DNA of 64,000 nt from Nostoc sp. NIES-3756 (GTDB lineage Bacteria > Cyanobacteriota > Cyanobacteriia > Cyanobacteriales > Nostocaceae), in NCBI RefSeq assembly GCF_001548375.1, contig NZ_AP017296.1, positions 124,001 through 188,000 of the forward strand, written 5' to 3'. The notes below the pieces were generated by a model. The model saw nothing but the letters and a program-made list of their open reading frames with translations. It ran no database searches and was not told the origin of the DNA. Positions 51,145 to 59,950 of the stretch are shown piece after piece. The position numbers and the translations under genes are program-made. The number at the start of each line of letters is the position of its first letter. Within the stretch, counting starts at the first letter, position 1.

Positions 51145-53716
51145 TGAACGTAGTGTCAATATATTTAATAATTATACGGTACTGTCCCAAGAAGATTTTC
51201 ACAATAATTTAAAAATTTGGAATGAGGCGATAGTCCCTTTAATTGAGGCATCATTAGAGCGCCTCAAATATGAATGGGATAAACGAGCCAAGATAGAAAT
51301 TGGTGATGAGACTTATGTTCTCAAGCCGAATGAGTCAGGGGGTTACTCTTGGGCAAAGATTGACCCATTGACAGACCTCGAATGGGATTTTGAAGGGGAA
51401 GAATTGGAAGTGTCATCTACACCATTCACCTCTACAGCATCTACATCAGAATCTACACAACCAACCACCTCAGCACAGCAATCAGAAACATCGACACCAA
51501 AAGCAACACAAACACCAGCATCCCCACCAACACAACCACCCGTATCATCTGGCAAAAAAACTACACCACCAACAACAGCGACACAACCACCCCTAATTTT
51601 TACACCAACACAATCAAAGGCATCGTCAGTCTCTGTCCCTCCCCCAGAACATATCGACCCCAATCATTGGCAGGAACTAGTTCAAAACAGTGCGATCGCA
51701 CCTGATATTGCACAGATGAATTTTCAAAGTCTGCACTTTAGTCAGGCAAGAGGTTCACATGAAGCTTGGGATCGGTTGATGATTAGCGATAAACTACCGC
51801 GCACAAATACAGGTAGATTATCTAATGAGACGCTGAAAACATACTCTTACCTAGATTCTACAGATGGTTGGTGGTGTAATGCGGGAGTAGATCCGCGTAG
51901 CTTTAAGAGTTTAACCCCTGGTGAAGCTGCCCCGCATAAAGAATGGGGATGTTATAAGCCAGATCAGCCAAGACCAAAAAAAGATGAGGATGGTCAGATA
52001 ATTGAAGGGAAGTTTATTAAGTATGAACATCCGCCGAAGACTCAATTATCGACTTTCTTGCTGGATGTGCCAGATAATATTGCTAATCAGGTTTATCAAA
52101 GAGCAGGTGTAGACCCAACCGAAAGGGATCGGCGATCAGGATTCTGGTACTGTGTGTGGAAACACAATGTACCAGTCATCGTGACTGAGGGCGCGAAAAA
52201 AGCAGCCAGCATACTCAGCCTTGGTCATGCTGCCATCGGGCTACCAGGAATTAATGCAGGCTACCGTAGTAAAGACGAACAGGGAAACCTGATTCAGCCT
52301 CAGTTACGAGAAGAATTTGCCATGTTCGCTACACCAGGCAGAGACATCAAATTTTGCTTTGACCACGATACTAAGCCTAAAACGGTAGCTAATGTTCACA
52401 AGGCACAGTTAAAGACTGGAAAATTGCTCCAGGAAGCTGGGGCGAAAGTTAGTATCATCGCTTTACCAGGGCCAGACAAGGGCGTAGATGATTTTATTGT
52501 TAATAATGGAGCGCAAAAGTTTCAAGCTTTAGTCAATGATGCCCAATCTCTTCAGGAATGGGAGAAAAATAATTCATTACCTGATTTACGCTTAACAATA
52601 CAACTGAAAAACGGACAGGTATTGAAGCTGTACGAAAAGCTTAAAGATGGCACTGTGACAGAAAACCCAGCAAACTTGCCCCCTGAACAAGTAGCACAGG
52701 CGATTCCTACTGGTGTGGCATCACCCTCAAGCCCAGAACTGCAACAGCCACAGTCCAACACTGAGCAACCACAGCAGGATGAGCAGGGGGAGCAAGGGGA
52801 GAATGTACCGGACGACTTTAATTCCCACCTCTCCCCCAGTTTAAGAGCGTTCCAACTTACTACAGTTGCTACAGGCCAAAAGTATTGGGCAGCAAAACAA
52901 AAAGTGCCAAACTATGCCCAAACTTTACCGAGAAAATTTTTGAGAGAAAAAGAAAATGAAGATATTGCAACTGCTGCCAAAAAACTGCTTGATAAATATG
53001 GACAGGCACTAGACGATGGCAGCACTGTTTACAGGAGTGATGCCTTTACTATTAGGAAATTCAAAGACACCTACAGTATTCATCGTGCTGGTGATGAGAA
53101 AGAGAGTTATTTCTCTAACCCTTTAATGCAATTTGAGATGAATAAAAAAGGTGAACCAGTAATTAAAAACTCAGAGACTTTACTAATGATAGAGCGTCAG
53201 GAATTTCTCAATGTTAATCAGAGATTTCAGTCAGTCACTCAACTGCCTTCATTTTATGATGATGCAATAACACTAAAATCTCATCTAGGTTCTCTCGCAC
53301 CATTGGGAACACAAGATGTCGTCAAGAAGTTAGAAATTTCCGAAGTCGCCCAACTGCTGAATCATACTTTAAAAACAGCACAGTCTCGCCATTTACAAAT
53401 AGGAGATTATCGGCTGAAATCGGAAGCTGATAAACAAACTGGTGAAGAGTTAGTGAAACTTTCTAAAAAAGAAAGTGATGGGTTGTACAGAGAAGCTTTC
53501 AGGATTAACCTATCGACAAACGAAGCTCCAGTCATGAGGATGGGCGGACAAGACTTAGAAAATCTGAGGTTAATAGCCAAGCGGGTGCAACTAGAATATT
53601 CTCCTCAAAATAAATCACCTAATACTGTTGGAGATTTATCGCCAAAACAAAATACTCAATATCGACATTCTCAGGTTAGAAATAATAAATCCACCTCTAA
53701 TGATATCGAGTTATAA
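51137..53716 (+). CDS. DUF3854 (TOPRIM-like) protein of the transfer region
   Basis: 859 residues. Residues ~95-165 are a Thr/Pro/Ser/Gln-rich linker. A DUF3854 module (~175-480) has LPRTNTGRLS, KYEHPPKTQLSTFLLDVPD, VPVIVTEGAKKAASILSLG (TOPRIM Glu) and GPDKGVDDFIV. It is clearly paralogous to the N-terminal part of the replication protein at 32550, but lacks the helicase core. The C-terminal half is unrecognised. Related proteins accompany transfer genes and may act on DNA entering the recipient, for instance priming; this is inference. Confidence 0.7.
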   Translation: MFDERSVNIFNNYTVLSQEDFHNNLKIWNEAIVPLIEASLERLKYEWDKRAKIEIGDETYVLKPNESGGYSWAKIDPLTDLEWDFEGEELEVSSTPFTSTASTSESTQPTTSAQQSETSTPKATQTPASPPTQPPVSSGKKTTPPTTATQPPLIFTPTQSKASSVSVPPPEHIDPNHWQELVQNSAIAPDIAQMNFQSLHFSQARGSHEAWDRLMISDKLPRTNTGRLSNETLKTYSYLDSTDGWWCNAGVDPRSFKSLTPGEAAPHKEWGCYKPDQPRPKKDEDGQIIEGKFIKYEHPPKTQLSTFLLDVPDNIANQVYQRAGVDPTERDRRSGFWYCVWKHNVPVIVTEGAKKAASILSLGHAAIGLPGINAGYRSKDEQGNLIQPQLREEFAMFATPGRDIKFCFDHDTKPKTVANVHKAQLKTGKLLQEAGAKVSIIALPGPDKGVDDFIVNNGAQKFQALVNDAQSLQEWEKNNSLPDLRLTIQLKNGQVLKLYEKLKDGTVTENPANLPPEQVAQAIPTGVASPSSPELQQPQSNTEQPQQDEQGEQGENVPDDFNSHLSPSLRAFQLTTVATGQKYWAAKQKVPNYAQTLPRKFLREKENEDIATAAKKLLDKYGQALDDGSTVYRSDAFTIRKFKDTYSIHRAGDEKESYFSNPLMQFEMNKKGEPVIKNSETLLMIERQEFLNVNQRFQSVTQLPSFYDDAITLKSHLGSLAPLGTQDVVKKLEISEVAQLLNHTLKTAQSRHLQIGDYRLKSEADKQTGEELVKLSKKESDGLYREAFRINLSTNEAPVMRMGGQDLENLRLIAKRVQLEYSPQNKSPNTVGDLSPKQNTQYRHSQVRNNKSTSNDIEL

Positions 53717-53747
53717 TTAATAATATTGATGCCCAAAAATCAAACCT

Positions 53748-54575
53748 ATGGAAGCAAGAAAATCCTCTACCCTGGAAAAAATTAGAGAAATAAATCCTGG
53801 GGGCATCTCCGATAACATGATGATAGCGAGATTATCTCGCGTACTTAAAGAAACCCCTATTCAACAGCCATCTTTATCAATAGATACCTCTGCCCAAGAA
53901 TCAGACCCTAATCGTCAACAAAAAATCCGAGAAGAATTGGGGCAATTGCTGTCCAAAGGTAGTCCCGAAGAAGATGTACAGGCTCTTAAACAGCAGTATC
54001 TTCAGCAATATTTAACAAAATTTGGTCTAGAGGATGTCAGACCTCAACAATCTCAAGCTGACAATCTCATTACTCAACTTGGGCGATTGAAAGAGCGCCA
54101 AAAATCAGCTTTATCTACAGCTAATCAACCCAAAAATACTGTATCATCATTTGTTAAACAAACTTTTGACAAGGTAGTGAAGACATTTGAGAATCAGCAA
54201 CAATCCCCAGATAGAAAGTCATTCATTAGGACAGTAATCGACACTATTATCACTAGAGGTAAAAGTCTTGGTGAGCAGCAGCGTGAATACGAAAATGACT
54301 CCTATAGAGCTTCACTTCAAGTAGAAGAACAAGGGCAAATTCTCAATATAAATCGTAAACAACCACAGCCTGATCAGGAAAATCTCGCTTTCAAAGCCCT
54401 GAAGCAAGGAAATGGTGATTTCCAAGTTTTACGGGACAATCTCTCCGTGCAGGAAGCTCAAGATGTAGTAGCTAACAATCCGCAGTCGCAGCAGTCGCAG
54501 CAGCCACCACAACCTTTTAAACCCCGGATTCCACAAAAACGGACTGAGAAAACACAAGGCCCTTCACTTGACTAA
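53748..54575 (+). CDS. hypothetical Gln-rich protein, last gene of the transfer operon
   Basis: 275 residues, hydrophilic and helical, Gln-rich with coiled-coil tendency (EEDVQALKQQYLQQYLTKFG), ending in a QQSQQPPQP-rich tail. No domain recognised. It follows the DUF3854 gene by 31 bp and is followed by a clear terminator, so it ends the rightward transcript. Confidence 0.6.
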   Translation: MEARKSSTLEKIREINPGGISDNMMIARLSRVLKETPIQQPSLSIDTSAQESDPNRQQKIREELGQLLSKGSPEEDVQALKQQYLQQYLTKFGLEDVRPQQSQADNLITQLGRLKERQKSALSTANQPKNTVSSFVKQTFDKVVKTFENQQQSPDRKSFIRTVIDTIITRGKSLGEQQREYENDSYRASLQVEEQGQILNINRKQPQPDQENLAFKALKQGNGDFQVLRDNLSVQEAQDVVANNPQSQQSQQPPQPFKPRIPQKRTEKTQGPSLD

Positions 54576-54608
54576 CTTACAATTTTCACCCCCACACTAT
54601 ATGCACGT

Positions 54609-54642
54609 AAGACCAGCAAAATTAGTATTGCTGGTCTTTTCT
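54609..54642 (+). terminator. rho-independent terminator of the transfer operon
   Basis: AAGACCAGCAA (54609-54619) and TTGCTGGTCTT (54628-54638) form a perfect 11-bp stem with an 8-base loop, followed by TT. The mirrored A-run also lets it serve the convergent leftward operon. Confidence 0.8.
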
Positions 54643-54652
54643 TGAATGGGAA

Positions 54653-55264
54653 TTATTTTGATTTCCTAATTTTGACGACACAGCGATCTAACAAACGCTC
54701 GTCCCTGCGACAGACTTCAAGTTCAATCTTATTGTCTTGTGCCAGAAGTCTTGCTTGTTGACCCTCGGTGGATTTAGCCCACTGTAAAAGCTTAAGGTCA
54801 TTGGCGGTAACGTCACTATTGCCAATACCAATGTAATTAGCAATCACATTCCCAGTAGTAACAGACCCAAGCAAAGCCCCGATAGCAATCATGCCGCCGA
54901 GTATGCCACCAATAGACCAGACTCCCAGCTTGACTTTACCAATTTGTGGCGCTTCTACTGGTAGGGAAATTGTAGGTCTGAGTTTAGGAAGCTCTTCTTT
55001 AAGACTTTCTTTAACAGCAGAGGTAATGACGGCGTGTTGCATAACTTCTGCCGCCCTAGTAGCATCGGAGAGTCTTTTATCCATCATCAGCGCCCCGGCT
55101 TCTAGTAAAGCCTCCATTTGTGTAGGAAATTTCCCCATCATCTCCTCAAAATTCCCCAGGACGGTCATTATTTGAAATAACGGGTCATCAGGGTCAAAAC
55201 CTACCTCATCAGCAAGCTCCCTAATTCGCTCTTGGTCTTCTTGGGTGTAATTAGAAATCGTCAT
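54653..55264 (-). CDS. membrane protein of the relaxase/ParA operon
   Basis: 203 residues. An N-terminal helical part (QERIRELADEVGFDPDDPLF) begins like mobilisation accessory proteins. A membrane segment near 120-145 (VWSIGGILGGMIAIGALLGS) follows, then a short soluble C-terminus. The start overlaps the preceding ParA-like gene by 14 bp. In RP4-like systems, small helical/membrane proteins (TraM class) follow a ParA-like TraL; the same arrangement is seen here, though homology is not evident. Confidence 0.6.
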   Translation of the reverse strand: MTISNYTQEDQERIRELADEVGFDPDDPLFQIMTVLGNFEEMMGKFPTQMEALLEAGALMMDKRLSDATRAAEVMQHAVITSAVKESLKEELPKLRPTISLPVEAPQIGKVKLGVWSIGGILGGMIAIGALLGSVTTGNVIANYIGIGNSDVTANDLKLLQWAKSTEGQQARLLAQDNKIELEVCRRDERLLDRCVVKIRKSK

Positions 55265-55994
55265 AAACAGGCTCCTGCGGCTGGTGTAACCCTAAATATT
55301 GACAAGCTAAAGAATTGTTGAGAATTGATTGATGAAAACTTCTGATCCACTTGTAAGCGTATGTTCGGTAAAGAGAAAAAATCTCAATATCTTTTTTGAT
55401 TTGTGAATATGGTTTTTTGGCTGTTTCTATAGCTTCATAGCTATGCTTATTTAGTTGTTTCAAGACAATCTCTGTTCCTCCCAAACTCATTACTTGGGAA
55501 CGCCCTAACTTTTGATATATTTTGAATTGGCGGTCAAAATATTCATTTTTGATAATCACATAATCAGCCTGATTTCCAGCAAAGGCTAAAAGCTCAGATA
55601 AATACTCATTACAGTCGGCCCGGTGAGAAATTGGTTGAAGGAATGTCAAACGCCACCCAACTTTCGCTAGGATTTTAAACAATTTTACCTCGTCAATATA
55701 ATGACAAATGCTGTTGATATGCTGTCCTGGCATATCAACAATGATGGCATCATAACCATTGACCAGTTGTTCTATAACCAAATCAGTTCCTTCGCTGAAA
55801 TTGAGACTTTCAACTTCAATCAGAGTTTTGTATGGTTCTAACTTCTGGCGATTGTCGTGGTCATAGGCTCTTATGTGCTTTCCTTGAGAAATAAGGAAAT
55901 CAATTAACAGTCGCATCGTTGTCGACTTACCAACGCGAGAATCTCCTACACTCATAATCAAGCGTTTAGGTTGAGGGTTGTTGTAAGGAGACAT
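55251..55994 (-). CDS. ParA/TraL-like P-loop ATPase, second copy
   Basis: 247 residues. N-terminal P-loop GDSRVGKSTTMRLL keeps the GKST of ParA/MinD proteins but not the signature Lys of KGGxGKS. A DHDN switch-like segment and a Walker-B-like DAIIVDMPGQH follow. It is divergent from its neighbour at 55966. Start overlaps that gene by 29 bp. Probably acts with the MobV relaxase in transfer initiation rather than in segregation, since the plasmid has its own ParM system. Confidence 0.7.
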   Translation of the reverse strand: MSPYNNPQPKRLIMSVGDSRVGKSTTMRLLIDFLISQGKHIRAYDHDNRQKLEPYKTLIEVESLNFSEGTDLVIEQLVNGYDAIIVDMPGQHINSICHYIDEVKLFKILAKVGWRLTFLQPISHRADCNEYLSELLAFAGNQADYVIIKNEYFDRQFKIYQKLGRSQVMSLGGTEIVLKQLNKHSYEAIETAKKPYSQIKKDIEIFSLYRTYAYKWIRSFHQSILNNSLACQYLGLHQPQEPVYDDF

Positions 55995-56799
55995 CTTTCA
56001 ATCCCAGCAAGTGTTTGACTGGTTCAATAGAACTCTGAAAATTTTCCATCCATTTTTCGATTCGAGCCTGGACTGAAAGCTTTTCGCTTTGCTCTATACC
56101 TTTAGCAAATGAATAGTTGTTCTCATCTAAATAATCGTAAGCGCGTGCAATCAAATCTGGCATACAAATCTCCGGCATTGATTTATTCGCCTCGGATAGT
56201 TCTTTGACTAATGGGGAATTGTCATACCTCTCGAAACTATCATTACTGCCAAAAAACAAATTTTTGACCACAACATAATCAACCCTGTCCCCACAAAAAC
56301 CACGTAAATGGCTCAATTGGTTAACCGAATCCTTTGTGCGATTAATCACTGCTGCCATAGTGATTCTCATATCCAAATTCTTTTCTACCCTTGAGAAAAA
56401 GCCTATTTCTTCTTCAAATAACCGGAAAAAATGAATTGATTGTGGTGGTAACTCCAGCAGGAATAAAGATTTACCCGGAGCTACCACTTCCCCGTTCTCT
56501 TTTGTCGTTGGTTGGATGAGGTCTTTAAGTTCGTCCAATAGTCCATCAGCTTCTCCCCGTTTGAAAATATCTACTGGCGAAACAGAACATTCATCTTCAT
56601 AAAACCTTTTGATTTGTGGATTAGATGTATCCGCATCAAATGCCGCAAAATTTTGATTAGTATCCAGGTAAGTTTGAAGTAAGGCTCTGGAAAATGTTGA
56701 TTTTCCTACACCGCCTTTGTCTCCAGTGACAATCACTAATCTGCGAGTGTATTCCTTGGTTTGATTATTACTGTTATCTGACATTTTTTTCTTGTTCAT
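55966..56799 (-). CDS. ParA/TraL-like P-loop ATPase, first copy
   Basis: 277 residues. RLVIVTGDKGGVGKSTFSRA is the deviant Walker A with signature Lys of ParA/MinD ATPases; FAAFDADTSNPQ is the switch region, and SLFLLELPPQS takes the place of Walker B. It is second in a leftward run after the MobV gene, 255 bp downstream. Similar ATPases (TraL, MobD) occur next to relaxase genes on many conjugative plasmids. Likely role: positioning or regulating the relaxosome. Confidence 0.75.
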   Translation of the reverse strand: MNKKKMSDNSNNQTKEYTRRLVIVTGDKGGVGKSTFSRALLQTYLDTNQNFAAFDADTSNPQIKRFYEDECSVSPVDIFKRGEADGLLDELKDLIQPTTKENGEVVAPGKSLFLLELPPQSIHFFRLFEEEIGFFSRVEKNLDMRITMAAVINRTKDSVNQLSHLRGFCGDRVDYVVVKNLFFGSNDSFERYDNSPLVKELSEANKSMPEICMPDLIARAYDYLDENNYSFAKGIEQSEKLSVQARIEKWMENFQSSIEPVKHLLGLKDVSLQQPST

Positions 56800-57054
56800 C
56801 TTGTAGCGATTTCTGAACGCATTCTATCGAATTTATCAAAACCCAGCTTTGAATTGTGCGATGTCTGCGACGATGCTCCGCCTACGCGCAACTGCATTGG
56901 CATACCCAAGCACAACAGCTATAACTATTCTGCACTAAATTATGCTTCAACAAATTATTTTGTAGTGGAAATTTTCTAATATTAAAGTTTCTCTTATTTA
57001 AAGAACACATCCAAATAATACTTTTGTACTAAACACAAGTGAAAAATACAAAAT

Positions 57055-58848
57055 TTAATACTCAATACCTTGGGATGCTTGTTGTTGTTGAAGAAGTTGA
57101 CGCTGTTTTAATTCCTCATTCCAGTCAGCCAATTGTGGTTTTCTCCTGTGAGCATGAGATAAAACCTCCTGAATGATTCGCGTTGTTTCATCGTCAGCTT
57201 CGGAATTACCGTAAGCCAATTCTACTGTTGGTATATTCCCTAAAAATTTCCTTGGTAAACTTTGAGGACTATCGGCGGCTAAATACATTGTTCTAGTGGC
57301 TGTTGATGGTTCCATGACCGCAACAGATATAGCCTCAATTGGCGATTTACACAATACCACTCGTTCAACTTCATCAGTTGGTTTTTTACCACCCATACGG
57401 AACCAAAACCATCCATCACTACGTGAAGTGCCTTTTTCATACCCCATAAAAGTATTGTCCTCACCCTTGGTTCCTCTCAAAAATGCCCCGTTAACTTCCC
57501 CTAAGAGCGAGCGCATTACGAACACAGCATTTTGTCGCTCATCAGCGTAAACCAGTCCCCGCTCATGGAGTGCTTGTACTAAATTGACTGGTAATTGACG
57601 TTTTTCGGTTAAATAATTCTGTAGCACCTGCCATTGCGCTTCATCTTCGATTGGCGCTGTAAATTCGGCTTTTGTGCCAGTCATGGCGATCTCTTTCGCT
57701 TGTTGTTTAGCCCAATGTACCGATGCTCGCTCCAACCTGGAGCTACCATATTGTTGATTAAGCCAAGCCAGTGCTGTGGTGAAATTACATTCATTGACGT
57801 GCATTACCAAGTCAATAGAACCACCGCCGCCCTTTTGTTGACTAGGGTGAAAGTCGTAAAATTTGGACTCATGAATATTAATGATGTGATTGCGTCCTTT
57901 CCAATGATTAAAGTTTTTCCAGTCGGGATTTAAACCTAATTGCCAAGCTACATCCTCCAGTGGTAAATCACGTAACTGTTGTATTTGCTGGCGTAATGAT
58001 GAGTTCTCTTCCAATAGCTGTGCGACCGTTTGTTCTAGCTTAATACGGGATTGTTCGGCAGTAACAGCATTTTGGTTAGCTCTTAGTGATTTTTGTAGTG
58101 TGAATTTGCGATCTGCTAACTGATGGTTAATTGCTTGAATTGAGGGATCTTCTTGAATGCGCTCAAATAATTGCTGTGCGGTTTCCCCTCTCAGTGGCGC
58201 GAGTCTATTAAGTTCCAAGGTGAGTGGTTCACTGTTGACCGCTTGGTAATATTCCTTAACTTTAGTATGAGTCGCTTGAGAGCCTTTGACACCCCTTTGA
58301 ATGCCTAATGGTGCTAAAGCCTGTGCGTAAGAATCTTGGAGCTTGGATAATTTCAGCCTTCCTTGTGCTTGAGAACCTCCAAACATTTCCTTATAACTGA
58401 GTCGTTTGGTTTTCTCATTAATCGGCACTACATAAGCATGAATGTGCGGGGTAGCCTCATCCAAGTGCAATTCGGCTCTGACGCATTTATCACCATAGTT
58501 TTCCTCTAACCATGTCTTCGCAGTATTCGTAAAATCCTGCATCCTGTCTTGATCCCACACACCAGCTTTTGATGGGGAATCGGGGCGAAAGTATTCAGGA
58601 GATGCACTTAAAAATATTTCACTACACAGCACCGCGTCTTTCCTCGGCTGGTATTTTGTTTTTGATTGTATCAATTCTTTAACCACATCTTCTAGCGATC
58701 GCTCATCTCCATCCCCAATTAGTCTAATATTTTGTTTAGTGGGGTCAGCATTAGGTGTTTGTTGAAGTCGAGCCGTATGTTTTTCACTCCCACCGATATT
58801 ACCAAATGATTTTAATTTTTCTACTCGCAGTATTGCTAAGGCTACCAT
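57055..58848 (-). CDS. mobV: MobV-family relaxase fused to a DUF3991/TOPRIM primase-like region
   Basis: 597 residues from ATG 58848, where MVALAILRVEKLKSFGNIGG starts with the MobV motif I. The open frame upstream runs through repeat DNA and is ignored. HLDEATPHIHAYV at 128-140 is the metal-binding motif III. A coiled coil (about 230-290) separates it from a DUF3991/TOPRIM_2-like part (HPSQQKGGGGSIDLVMHVNE; NAVFVMRSLLGEVNGAFLRG; VVLCKSPIEAISVAV). The relaxase nicks oriT and leads the strand into the recipient; the fused part may prime synthesis. oriT should lie just upstream. Confidence 0.85.
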   Translation of the reverse strand: MVALAILRVEKLKSFGNIGGSEKHTARLQQTPNADPTKQNIRLIGDGDERSLEDVVKELIQSKTKYQPRKDAVLCSEIFLSASPEYFRPDSPSKAGVWDQDRMQDFTNTAKTWLEENYGDKCVRAELHLDEATPHIHAYVVPINEKTKRLSYKEMFGGSQAQGRLKLSKLQDSYAQALAPLGIQRGVKGSQATHTKVKEYYQAVNSEPLTLELNRLAPLRGETAQQLFERIQEDPSIQAINHQLADRKFTLQKSLRANQNAVTAEQSRIKLEQTVAQLLEENSSLRQQIQQLRDLPLEDVAWQLGLNPDWKNFNHWKGRNHIINIHESKFYDFHPSQQKGGGGSIDLVMHVNECNFTTALAWLNQQYGSSRLERASVHWAKQQAKEIAMTGTKAEFTAPIEDEAQWQVLQNYLTEKRQLPVNLVQALHERGLVYADERQNAVFVMRSLLGEVNGAFLRGTKGEDNTFMGYEKGTSRSDGWFWFRMGGKKPTDEVERVVLCKSPIEAISVAVMEPSTATRTMYLAADSPQSLPRKFLGNIPTVELAYGNSEADDETTRIIQEVLSHAHRRKPQLADWNEELKQRQLLQQQQASQGIEY

Positions 58849-59025
58849 TATTTTTTTCACCCTATGAGTAATATGAATGCAACTTCCACGCTCCCAGCAG
58901 GGCGAACTACTTTCGCGTTCCGAGCGCAGCGAGGAATGGGCGTAGCCCACCCGTAGGGCGTGAAAGTAAAGTGAGTACACCATCATGGTACTCCACTCGA
59001 AATCCCTAAAAAATACTCCACTAAG
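58849..59025. other. likely oriT region with palindromes
   Basis: Upstream of the MobV gene. It holds a Nostoc-type inverted element (TACTTTCGCG at 58908-58917 against CGTGAAAGTA at 58959-58968) and a second inverted repeat, GTGAGTAC / GTACTCCAC (58971-58996). MobV origins usually lie directly before the relaxase gene and contain such inverted repeats. I cannot place the nick. Confidence 0.4.
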
Positions 59026-59150
59026 AGCCGCAACTTGCCGCAATCTCTCTCAAAGAGCCACAATTCATAATCCTGAATACTCTCATTTTTTATCACAAAT
59101 AGCCTCAATCAGACGCAATTGATAACAACTAGACGCAGGCAAACTCAATT
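59026..59150 (+). promoter_or_regulatory. parC-like centromere: two blocks of phased decamers
   Basis: Block A (59026-59065) is four consecutive 10-mers: AGCCGCAACT, TGCCGCAATC, TCTCTCAAAG, AGCCACAATT. Block B (59091-59150) is six: TATCACAAAT, AGCCTCAATC, AGACGCAATT, GATAACAACT, AGACGCAGGC, AAACTCAATT. Consensus is roughly AGMCNCAAYY, always in 10-bp register, with 25 bp between blocks. It lies just before parR-parM. Plasmid R1 parC has the same plan: two blocks of 11-bp ParR sites flanking the promoter. Confidence 0.75.
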
Positions 59151-59206
59151 TTTTGCGGAGTAAATTTAGGTGTGTTCTAATACATATATGCGTATGGGAA
59201 AAGAAG

Positions 59207-59947
59207 ATGAAAACTTCCACTCAACTTGATATAGAATTACCCAGAATTAAGAGAGTCAAAAAATCCTGGACAGGAAAAGTAATCCAATATTTAATGGAGC
59301 ATCCATCAGGCAGTCCTAGCTGTGAATTAGCGATAGAAGCGATCGCTGGCTACTGGTTGATTGAAGCATTAGAAAACAAAGTAAGCCATCAACAATTAGT
59401 AATAGCTGGTAGAAACGCCAGTGAAAAGCTAGGTGGGAAACTGACAACCATTAGAAAAATAGTTGAGCAGCAATTAACAGTAAATTCCTCTTATACTGAT
59501 ATTAAAAATGAATTAAATCTTTATGTGGAGTTATCACGGGTAAAAAGGGCTAAAGACTCTTGGGAAGGACAAGTTATTCAATATTTACTACAGCACCCTT
59601 CCAATAAACCTGTTACGGAATTAGTAATCGAAGCCATTACCTCTTACTGGCTGGTAGAAGCATTGTTAGAACACAATGTTGCATACTCAGAAATTGTCAA
59701 AGCTAGCAGGATGGCTATCGAAAAACTCGGAGCAAAGTTAACTACTATCGACAAGATAGTAGGAACTCAAAAGGAGCTTACTACCACTTGGATGACAAAT
59801 ACCCAACCAGACACATCTAATAAAATAGTTAGCTCTGTAGAGATAGATTCAGAGCCAAACGATGAATTGAATGACTCTGACGATGAAGACTGGAGTGATT
59901 TTCTAGATGATGAAACACGTTTGTTAGCCAACATATTAGGAAGTTAA
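59207..59947 (+). CDS. ParR-like centromere-binding protein, internally duplicated
   Basis: 246 residues from ATG 59207 (an upstream in-frame start at 59153 has no support). Two copies of a ~75-residue unit: RIKRVKKSWTGKVIQYLMEH to KLGGKLTTIRKIV, and RVKRAKDSWEGQVIQYLLQH to KLGAKLTTIDKIV. Each ends in helices typical of small DNA-binding dimers. The C-terminus is acidic (NDSDDEDWSDFLDDETRLLA), as expected for the ParM-binding tail of ParR. The parC decamers precede it and parM follows by 3 bp. The duplication makes a single-chain pseudo-dimer, unusual for ParR. Confidence 0.7.
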   Translation: MKTSTQLDIELPRIKRVKKSWTGKVIQYLMEHPSGSPSCELAIEAIAGYWLIEALENKVSHQQLVIAGRNASEKLGGKLTTIRKIVEQQLTVNSSYTDIKNELNLYVELSRVKRAKDSWEGQVIQYLLQHPSNKPVTELVIEAITSYWLVEALLEHNVAYSEIVKASRMAIEKLGAKLTTIDKIVGTQKELTTTWMTNTQPDTSNKIVSSVEIDSEPNDELNDSDDEDWSDFLDDETRLLANILGS

Positions 59948-59950
59948 ATA

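Noticed and set aside
58849..59043. N-terminal 65-codon extension of the MobV relaxase
   Set aside because: Runs through palindromic repeat DNA; the MobV domain starts at the ATG at 58848.
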